Shown here: positions 1 through 5,091 of the stretch, piece by piece
How positions within the stretch are numbered: the stretch's first letter is position 1
Layout of the letters: every line of letters begins with the position of its first letter
NCBI GenBank assembly: GCA_030049455.1
Contig: JASIKV010000394.1
Coordinates: 1 to 5,091, forward strand
From: Terriglobia bacterium
Lineage (GTDB): Bacteria; Acidobacteriota; Terriglobia; UBA7540
Direction of reading: 5' to 3'
Length of the DNA stretch: 5,091 nucleotides
Notes under the pieces: model-generated
Database searches by the model: none
The model's input: only the letters and a program-made list of their open reading frames with translations
What the model was told of the DNA's origin: nothing
Program-made: the position numbers and the translations under genes

Positions 1-554
<554 letters not shown>

Positions 555-577
555 TCGCGGAACCGTGTGAAGAATTC

Positions 578-612
578 GCAGGGGCGGTTCTTCGGCCGCC
601 CCTGCTTTATTT
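578..612 (+). terminator. Rho-independent terminator after ilvC
   Basis: A perfect 10-bp GC-rich stem, GCAGGGGCGG (578-587) with CCGCCCCTGC (596-605), closes an 8-nt loop (TTCTTCGG). It is followed directly by the T-rich tract TTTATTT (606-612). It starts 23 bp after the ilvC stop and ends 12 bp before the proC start. This should end ilvC transcripts and at least partly separate proC from ilvC. Because it sits in a 70-bp gap, it could also act as an attenuating element for read-through into proC. Confidence 0.85.
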
Positions 613-615
613 GAT

Positions 616-620
616 GAGGA
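616..620 (+). promoter_or_regulatory. Ribosome binding site of proC
   Basis: GAGGA lies 4 nt before the ATG at 625. The spacing is on the short side. It is the only Shine-Dalgarno-like sequence near this start, and it supports 625 over the in-frame GTG at 649, which has none. It directly follows the T-tract of the preceding terminator. Confidence 0.55.
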
Positions 621-624
621 CATT

Positions 625-1494
625 ATGAGATCGACTGAAACCAAGACTGTGCGCGGGGCGCGGGATTTTGAGAGCCGTATCAAGAAGCTGGCGCTGATTG
701 GCTGCGGCAAGCTGGGCGAAGGTCTGCTCAGCGGCATGCTCGGGTCACAACTTATTCCCGTCGAGCGAGTGGAAGTGACGGTGGCTCACCGGCCGCGCGC
801 GGATTTTCTTGCTGAAAAGTACGGTGTGAAAGCTCACACCAATAATATGCAGGCAGTTAAGGGCGCGGACCTGGTATTAATCGTCTTGAAACCACAGCAG
901 GTGAAGGGATTCCTGCACGAAGTGAAGAAGGTTTTGCGGAAGGATGCGGTGATCATTTCCGCCGCGGCGTCGGTCACGACGGCGTTGATCGCGCGGGAGT
1001 TGGGCCGCCCGGCGCGGGCTGTGCGCGCCATGCCCAACACTCCCTGCCTGGTTCGCCAGGGCATGACGGCGCTCGCCGCCAGCCCCGACGCCGATGCCGA
1101 TGACGTCGCGCTGGCGCGGGAAATCTTCAGCTCCATGGGCCGCACGGTGGTGGTGGATGAAAAGCACATGGACGCCATCACGGGGCTTTCCGCTTCCGGC
1201 CCTGCGTACGTCTACCTGATGATCGAGTCGCTCGCGGAAGGCGGCGTGAAGCTCGGCCTGCCACGTGAACTTTCCACCGAACTCTCCGCCCAAACATTGC
1301 TGGGTGCCTCTTCGCTCGTCCTGCACACGGGCGAGCATCCCGCCAAGCTGAAAGACATGGTCACAACGCCCGCCGGCTGCACGATTGACGGTTTGCTCGA
1401 GCTCGAAGAAGGCGGCCTGCGCGTAACCTTGATCAAAGCCGTGGTGCGCGCCGCGCAGCGGGCCAAGCAACTGGTCGAGAGCCAGAATTCCTGA
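625..1494 (+). CDS. proC: Pyrroline-5-carboxylate reductase
   Basis: Reduces 1-pyrroline-5-carboxylate to L-proline with NAD(P)H, the last step of proline synthesis; cytoplasmic. The 289 residues are close to the usual 265-280. The N-terminal Rossmann fold shows the dinucleotide loop GCGKLG at residues 26-31, strand LVLIVLKP at 83-90 and RAMPNTP at 134-140, a family hallmark. The C-terminal helical dimerisation domain contains SASGPAYVYL (189-198) and the family signature LKDMVTTPAGCTIDGLLELE (242-261), with its conserved Ser/Thr-Pro-x-Gly-x-Thr core. The protein begins about 20 residues before the first Rossmann strand, longer than most ProC proteins. No other ATG is available, and the GTG at codon 9 lacks a ribosome site, so the start at 625 is kept. 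It lies 70 bp after ilvC, behind a terminator; I see no clear promoter of its own. It converges with the PilZ gene. Confidence 0.96.
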   Translation: MRSTETKTVRGARDFESRIKKLALIGCGKLGEGLLSGMLGSQLIPVERVEVTVAHRPRADFLAEKYGVKAHTNNMQAVKGADLVLIVLKPQQVKGFLHEVKKVLRKDAVIISAAASVTTALIARELGRPARAVRAMPNTPCLVRQGMTALAASPDADADDVALAREIFSSMGRTVVVDEKHMDAITGLSASGPAYVYLMIESLAEGGVKLGLPRELSTELSAQTLLGASSLVLHTGEHPAKLKDMVTTPAGCTIDGLLELEEGGLRVTLIKAVVRAAQRAKQLVESQNS

Positions 1495-1558
1495 AGCTGC
1501 GTTCAAAGGATTGGAGTTGATTTTCCCTGCACGTGATCGCATGAGTGCGGCGGAGGAG

Positions 1559-1604
1559 AAGAGTGTCTCAGAGGAGCCCGTTTGCTGAGGGACACCTCTT
1601 TTCT
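1559..1604 (+). terminator. Imperfect hairpin, probable proC terminator in convergent gap
   Basis: Left arm 1559-1571 (AAGA-GTGTC-TCAG) pairs with right arm 1585-1600 (CTGA-gg-GACAC-c-TCTT). This gives 13 bp with a 2-nt and a 1-nt bulge around a 13-nt loop. The + strand continues with TTCT, giving TCTTTTCT overall, so it fits best as the proC terminator. On the - strand the 3' flank is CTCCTCC, which is poor in T, so it is a weak terminator for the PilZ gene. It lies in the 137-bp gap between the convergent stops at 1494 and 1632. It could instead be a degenerate copy of a dispersed intergenic palindrome. Confidence 0.5.
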
Positions 1605-1631
1605 AGGGGGTTAGGGCGGGCGGACCTCGGG

Positions 1632-2045
1632 CTATTTCGGGTCGGCGGTGGGAGCAGAGGTTGCCAGGCCCATGTTCACCTTTTTGCTCCAGGTGACGCC
1701 GTGCTCCCAAATCTCGCCCTCGGGAACGCACCAGACGATGCGGCCGGGCAGCGGGCCCACATGGCGGTTGGGGCCCACGTACAATTCCACCATGACTTCT
1801 TCGTCCACCTTGTAAGGCTTGGTGCTCTTAAAACAAACTCCGCGGTTGGAGACATTTCGGGTGGTTGCGAAATCCTCGGCGCCTTCTTTATTCTGAATTT
1901 TGACGCTCATTCCGATGGGAATGCGCTCCGAAAGGCGCCCACCACGGGGAGCGGTTTTCGGACTGGGAATGCCTGGTTCTCCAACGCCCTCCGGCGCCCC
2001 AGCCGTCTCGCCGCCAAAGTAGTCGAAGTACGTTTTCTTCTCCAT
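1632..2045 (-). CDS. Single-domain PilZ protein, predicted c-di-GMP binding
   Basis: A 137-residue cytoplasmic protein with no signal peptide or membrane segment. The first 36 residues are Gly/Pro-rich and probably disordered. A PilZ domain fills about residues 37-120. It has the arginine motif RLSER (R37 and R41, RxxxR) that wraps c-di-GMP and the second motif NVSNRG (N64, S66, G69, [D/N]xSxxG), followed by beta strands VMVELYV and GRIVWC. Both ligand motifs are intact, so binding is expected; the partner and output are unknown. The start is at 2045 because AGGAG (2053-2057) sits 7 nt upstream. The frame stays open further upstream to an ATG at 2168, but that stretch is Cys/His-rich, unlike PilZ, and lies in the repeat-rich leader. 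Such stand-alone PilZ proteins often tune motility, adhesion or polysaccharide export. The gene is divergent from the kinase gene, which suggests but does not show a functional link. Confidence 0.87.
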   Translation of the reverse strand: MEKKTYFDYFGGETAGAPEGVGEPGIPSPKTAPRGGRLSERIPIGMSVKIQNKEGAEDFATTRNVSNRGVCFKSTKPYKVDEEVMVELYVGPNRHVGPLPGRIVWCVPEGEIWEHGVTWSKKVNMGLATSAPTADPK

Positions 2046-2052
2046 ACGGTGG

Positions 2053-2057
2053 CTCCT
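2053..2057 (-). promoter_or_regulatory. Strong Shine-Dalgarno that fixes the PilZ start
   Basis: AGGAG on the - strand, within CAGGAGCC, lies 7 nt before the ATG at 2045. The spacing is near ideal, and this decides the start against the upstream in-frame ATG at 2168. Confidence 0.8.
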
Positions 2058-2075
2058 GAGGTGGCAGCATGTTAC

Positions 2076-2122
2076 ATCAGGCCGGGCGTGCAAGCAATCC
2101 CACACAGGCAAGCAGGCCTGAT
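2076..2122 (-). repeat. 8-bp inverted repeat in the PilZ leader
   Basis: ATCAGGCC (2076-2083) and GGCCTGAT (2115-2122) are perfect inverted copies 31 nt apart, starting 31 nt upstream of the PilZ start codon. In the PilZ mRNA they could form a stem just above the ribosome site. The loop carries GCAAGCA twice (2090-2096 and 2108-2114). This may be a leader hairpin or a regulator site; chance is possible in GC-rich DNA. Confidence 0.35.
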
Positions 2123-2124
2123 CG

Positions 2125-2236
2125 CGGGTGGCGCAAACATGAATGATTATGTCTGCGACCCGGCCCACGCTTTGCGACCAATCTGAGGGGCAACAGCATT
2201 GGGCGCGTGTTTGAAATACGATGCACGCGCCACCCG
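2125..2236. repeat. 10-bp inverted repeat spanning 112 bp
   Basis: CGGGTGGCGC (2125-2134) and GCGCCACCCG (2227-2236) are exact reverse complements with 92 nt between them. The right arm shares bases 2227-2231 with the shorter inverted repeat at 2202-2231, so in RNA the two stems could not form together. Confidence 0.4.
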
Positions 2237-2269
2237 GCGTTTGTCAAGTATGTGGCTGGCGCATACATG
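2126..2269 (-). repeat. 16-nt direct repeat, two copies 128 bp apart
   Basis: On the - strand CATGTTTGCGCCACCC (2141-2126) and CATGTATGCGCCAGCC (2269-2254) match at 14 of 16 positions. The distal copy lies just upstream of the TTGACA hexamer at 2247-2242 and the proximal copy lies in the presumed leader. This could be a repeated operator or a remnant of local duplication; it is not long enough to exclude chance alone. Confidence 0.4.
2202..2231. repeat. 8-bp GC-rich inverted repeat (possible operator or hairpin)
   Basis: GGCGCGTG (2202-2209) and CACGCGCC (2224-2231) are exact inverted copies with a 14-nt AT-richer centre, TTTGAAATACGATG. The geometry resembles a dimeric regulator site. It overlaps the position where the -10 of a PilZ promoter driven by the TTGACA at 2247-2242 would fall. 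Confidence 0.4.
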
Positions 2270-2442
2270 GAATTGAACCTGTAAGAAAATGAATAATCTC
2301 AGGCGAGGGCGCAAGCAGGCGAAGCTACCCAAGGTGGGGTGGTGTGCGGATTTCATCCGTTGAGGCGAAGCCATGCCCGGCCCCCGATGATTCGCCGCAC
2401 CCGGCTGGCCGTTGCAGTAATACGGCCCTCTATCCTTTCTAT

Positions 2443-2471
2443 TTGACTAACCGCGTGCCGAATCCTAAGAT
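2443..2471 (+). promoter_or_regulatory. Sigma70-type promoter of the Ser/Thr kinase gene
   Basis: The -35 is TTGACT (2443-2448, 5 of 6 to consensus) and the -10 is TAAGAT (2466-2471, 4 of 6, with positions 1, 2, 5 and 6 matching), separated by exactly 17 nt. It lies in a locally AT-rich stretch of otherwise GC-rich DNA. Transcription would start near 2478, only about 18 nt before the ATG at 2496, leaving a very short leader with no recognisable Shine-Dalgarno. Confidence 0.6.
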
Positions 2472-2495
2472 GCTTTAGATCATTCCGTATTTCTC

Positions 2496-5091
2496 ATGAC
2501 GGGCGAAACAGTTACCCATTACCGCATTTTAGAAAAGCTCGGCGGCGGCGGAATGGGTGTGGTTTACAAGGCTGAAGACACCAAGCTGCGCCGTTTTGTG
2601 GCGCTCAAGTTCCTTCCCGAAACCCTCGCCAGGGATCCGCTGGCGCTGGAGCGCTTCCAGCGCGAGGCGCAGGCGGCTTCGGCGTTGAATCACCCCAATA
2701 TCTGCACGATTTACGATATCGATGAGCACGCGGGCCAGCCGTTCATCGCCATGGAGTTCTTGGAAGGCGAGACGCTGAAGCATCGCATCAACCAAAAGCC
2801 TGTCAGGATTGACGAACTCCTGGACCTGTCAATTCAAATCGCGGATGCCCTGGACGCGGCTCACTCCACGGGCATTGTGCATCGCGACATCAAGCCGGCA
2901 AATCTCTTTGTTACCAAACGGCGCCAGGCAAAGATTCTGGATTTCGGCCTGGCCAAGGCTGCACAGAAGGGCGCGCCTTCCGGTTCGCAGGTCGCATCGC
3001 TCCCTACGGTGGCGGAGGAGCACCTGACCAGTCCGGGATCGACGGTGGGCACCACGGCGTACATGTCGCCGGAGCAGGCGCTGGGCGAAGAACTCGACGC
3101 GCGCTCCGACCTGTTTTCCTTCGGCGTGGTCCTGTACGAAATGGCTACGGGAACGCTGCCCTTCCGCGGCGATTCCAACGTCGCCATCTTTGACGCTATT
3201 CTGCACAAGACTCCCACCGCTCCGGTGCGCATCAACCCCGATGTTCCTGCGGAGCTGGAGCGCATTATATCCAAGGCGCTGGAAAAGGACCGCGACCTGC
3301 GCAGCCAGACCGCGGCGGAAATGCGCGCCGATTTGAAGCGCTTGAAGCGCGAAATGGATTCGGCCAAGCTGCAAGCCGCGAGCCGGACAGACCTGCCGAG
3401 CGCAACCTCCGCGCCCAGCCCGCCTGCCGCAGCGGGAGAGAGCAGCAGGCCGTCGGCGGCTATTGCGCCCGCTTCCGCCGCCACGCCTGCAGCAGCCACT
3501 GCGGCCGCGCCACCGAGTTCCGGCCCGGTGCAGGCGGCAGCGAGCAGCACAGGTGTCGCGGCTGCGACGATCGAACCTGCTCGCCCTCAGCCCACGGCGC
3601 GCAACCGCTGGCTGATTGCCGCGGCCATCGTGACGGTTATCGTGGCGGGCGCGGCGGCGTTCTATCTCTACCAACATCGCGCGCCCAAGCTGACCGAAAA
3701 AGATACGATCCTGGTGACCGATTTCGTGAACACCACCGGCGACGCGGTGTTCGACGGGACACTCAAGCGGGCATTGGTGGTGGACCTGGAACAATCGCCT
3801 TTCCTGAATGTATATCCCGACGCCAAAATTCAGGAGGCGCTGAAGTTCATGGGCCAGTCGCCGGACGCGCGCGTAACCAAGGAAATCGGCCGCCAAATTT
3901 GCCAGCGGGAAGGGTTGAAGGCCACGCTGAACAGCAGCATCGCCAGCCTGGGCAGCCGCTACGTCGTCACTCTCGAAGCCGTGAACGCCCAAACCGGGGA
4001 TTCCCTGGCAAGCGCGGAGGCGGAGGCGAGCAGCAAGGAGCAGGTGCTGGACGCGCTGGGCAAAACTGCCTCTAACCTGCGCGCAAAATTGGGCGAATCT
4101 CTGGCGTCGATTCAGAAATTCGATAAACCTCTCGAACAAGCCACCACGTCTTCGCTCGAAGCCCTTGAGGCATTCAGTCAGGGCCAGGAGCTGCATGCCG
4201 CGGGAGCGGACGACAAGGCGATCCCCTTCCTGAAGCACGCCGTCGAGCTCGATCCGAACTTTGCCATGGCCTACGCCACCCTGGGCATCTGTTATTCCAA
4301 TTTGAACCAGGGCGATGTGGCGAACCAGACCATTGCTAAAGCCTTCGAGCTTCGTGATCGTGCCGGCGAGCGAGAAAAACTCTACATCTCCGCTCACTAT
4401 TACGACACGGTCACCGGCGAGCTCCCCAAAGTGATTGAGACTTACGATCTGTGGAAGGAGACCTTCCCGCGCGACAATGTCCCTTATGACAACCTGAGCC
4501 TGACGTACAACCGCGCCGGGCAATTCGAGAAATCCATTCCCATTGAACAAGCCGAATTAAACCAAGTGGACGCAAAAGACCCGTATGCCTATTCGAATCT
4601 TGCGGTCGCTTATTACTGCTTGAATCGCTTGGACGAAGCGCGGGCCGTTTTGGACCAGGCGGCTGCACAGAGGATTGAGTTCACGTCGTTTCATTCAATT
4701 CGCTACGCCATTGGCTTCGTTCAGGACGATGCGGCAGCAATGCAAAGGGAAGCGGATTCGGCAAAAGGGACTCCACGCCAGGGCAGCGCTTTGGAAGGTG
4801 AAGGTATGGCATCAGCTTCACGAGGCGAGCTCCAAAAAGCCCGGGGGCTTTTCCAGCGTTCGATCGAATATTCGAAAGCCGCGGGCCGGCAAGGCGCGGT
4901 TGCCGATGCGAGCTCGATGTGGGCCATCGATGAAGCGTTGATGGGACACTCGCCGGAAGCGCGCGTGCACGCTGCGGAGGCCCTGGAGAGCGGGCACGAA
5001 TCTTATCCAATGGGCCATGCCGCTTTGGCGCTGGCTCTAGCGGGAGACTCCCAGAAGGCCGAGTCGCTTGCGGAGGAATTGGCGACGCGTT
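2496..5091 (+). CDS. Transmembrane Ser/Thr protein kinase with extracytoplasmic TPR domain (3' end outside window)
   Basis: A receptor-like Hanks-type kinase; 865 residues are visible and the frame is still open at the edge. The kinase domain spans about residues 9-285: glycine loop LGGGGMGVVY (15-24), ATP lysine K38 in VALK, helix-C glutamate E57, catalytic HRDIKPAN (129-136, base D131), metal-binding DFG (149-151), Ser/Thr-rich activation loop, GTTAYMSPEQ (185-194) and D205 in DARSDLFSFG. All key residues are present, so it should be active. An Ala/Pro/Ser-rich linker (about 291-369) leads to one membrane helix (about 372-392). Outside lies a domain starting DTILVTDFVNTTGD (403-416), probably of the TolB/FlgO-like fold, then TPR-type helices (about 555-622 and 694-727, continuing to the edge). 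The ATG at 2496 is the first start after the in-frame TAA at 2466. This architecture is common in Acidobacteriota; ligand and targets are unknown. Confidence 0.93.
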   Translation, partial: MTGETVTHYRILEKLGGGGMGVVYKAEDTKLRRFVALKFLPETLARDPLALERFQREAQAASALNHPNICTIYDIDEHAGQPFIAMEFLEGETLKHRINQKPVRIDELLDLSIQIADALDAAHSTGIVHRDIKPANLFVTKRRQAKILDFGLAKAAQKGAPSGSQVASLPTVAEEHLTSPGSTVGTTAYMSPEQALGEELDARSDLFSFGVVLYEMATGTLPFRGDSNVAIFDAILHKTPTAPVRINPDVPAELERIISKALEKDRDLRSQTAAEMRADLKRLKREMDSAKLQAASRTDLPSATSAPSPPAAAGESSRPSAAIAPASAATPAAATAAAPPSSGPVQAAASSTGVAAATIEPARPQPTARNRWLIAAAIVTVIVAGAAAFYLYQHRAPKLTEKDTILVTDFVNTTGDAVFDGTLKRALVVDLEQSPFLNVYPDAKIQEALKFMGQSPDARVTKEIGRQICQREGLKATLNSSIASLGSRYVVTLEAVNAQTGDSLASAEAEASSKEQVLDALGKTASNLRAKLGESLASIQKFDKPLEQATTSSLEALEAFSQGQELHAAGADDKAIPFLKHAVELDPNFAMAYATLGICYSNLNQGDVANQTIAKAFELRDRAGEREKLYISAHYYDTVTGELPKVIETYDLWKETFPRDNVPYDNLSLTYNRAGQFEKSIPIEQAELNQVDAKDPYAYSNLAVAYYCLNRLDEARAVLDQAAAQRIEFTSFHSIRYAIGFVQDDAAAMQREADSAKGTPRQGSALEGEGMASASRGELQKARGLFQRSIEYSKAAGRQGAVADASSMWAIDEALMGHSPEARVHAAEALESGHESYPMGHAALALALAGDSQKAESLAEELATR

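Larger units (their letters stand above)
2066..2442. other. Gene-free divergent intergenic region with repeats
   Basis: No open frame here looks like a protein. Both short - strand frames (2077-2268 and 2147-2374) have biased, motif-free translations and no ribosome site. The region holds several inverted repeats (2076/2115, 2125/2227, 2202/2224, 2347/2355, 2344/2395) and one near-perfect 16-nt direct repeat (2126 and 2254). It must contain the promoter and leader of the PilZ gene. A perfect -35 hexamer TTGACA sits on the - strand at 2247-2242, but no convincing -10 follows at 16-18 nt. I found no tRNA and no riboswitch class that I recognise. Confidence 0.6.

Noticed and set aside
877..1542. 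221-codon open frame on the - strand
   Set aside because: Antisense to proC, whose motifs are unmistakable; the translation is Arg/His/Gly-rich and matches no family I know.
2146..2151. CATAAT as a -10 for the PilZ gene on the - strand
   Set aside because: It matches consensus at 5 of 6, but no -35-like hexamer lies 16-18 nt upstream (CAAAGC at 17 nt). It remains a weak alternative if the promoter uses another sigma factor.
2046..2168. 41-residue N-terminal extension of the PilZ protein from an ATG at 2168
   Set aside because: The extension is Cys/His-rich and unlike PilZ proteins, has no good ribosome site, and runs through repeats. The start at 2045 has AGGAG at 7 nt.
1545..2186. 213-codon open frame on the + strand
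   Set aside because: Antisense to the PilZ gene, which has both ligand motifs and a good ribosome site; this frame has neither motif nor ribosome site.
2273..2299. Possible + strand promoter TTGAAC with TAATCT
   Set aside because: The spacer is only 15 nt and both hexamers are partial; no gene starts nearby and a better promoter lies at 2443-2471.
2281..2442. Known riboswitch or tRNA in the intergenic region
   Set aside because: I looked for c-di-GMP-I/II, cobalamin, SAM, glycine and ZTP consensus elements and for tRNA T-loops and saw none. A covariance-model search would be decisive.
2829..4550. 573-codon open frame on the - strand
   Set aside because: It lies wholly inside the well-supported kinase gene on the other strand, and its translation is Arg/Gly/Leu-rich without recognisable motifs. 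GC-rich codon bias in the kinase gene produces long antisense open frames. The - strand frame at 2861-3550 is rejected for the same reason.
4675..5018. Short open frames on both strands near the right edge
   Set aside because: All overlap the continuing kinase/TPR frame, have no recognisable domains, and are explained as shadows.

Overview
The window looks like ordinary chromosomal DNA from a GC-rich bacterium, most likely an Acidobacteriota (Terriglobia/Koribacter-like) species. The main reason is the long gene at the right end. It combines a cytoplasmic Ser/Thr kinase, an Ala/Pro-rich linker, one membrane helix and an extracytoplasmic TPR domain with a 'VTDFVNTTGD...FDGTLKRAL' segment, an architecture I know as heavily expanded in Acidobacteriota. 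The taxonomic call is inference; there is no rRNA marker here.

Left part (1-1630, + strand): the 3' end of ilvC (class I ketol-acid reductoisomerase, branched-chain amino acid synthesis) ends in a strong Rho-independent terminator. It is followed by a complete proC (pyrroline-5-carboxylate reductase, last step of proline synthesis). proC and the next gene converge, and the gap between them holds an imperfect hairpin that probably ends proC transcription.

Middle (1632-2495): a small PilZ-domain gene lies on the - strand with both c-di-GMP-binding motifs intact (RxxxR and NxSxxG) and a very good Shine-Dalgarno sequence. Upstream of it is about 450 bp with no credible gene but several inverted and direct repeats. 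The right edge of this gap carries a good sigma70-type promoter for the kinase gene.

Right part (2496-5091, + strand): the receptor-like Ser/Thr kinase gene, open at the window end, with 865 codons visible. A long antisense open frame (2829-4550, - strand) lies inside it and is a shadow.

The window therefore joins two amino-acid biosynthesis reductases to a divergently arranged pair of signalling genes: a c-di-GMP effector and a transmembrane kinase. I see no mobile element, CRISPR array, tRNA, rRNA or clearly new defence or metabolic system. The least explained part is the repeat-rich divergent intergenic region at 2066-2400.
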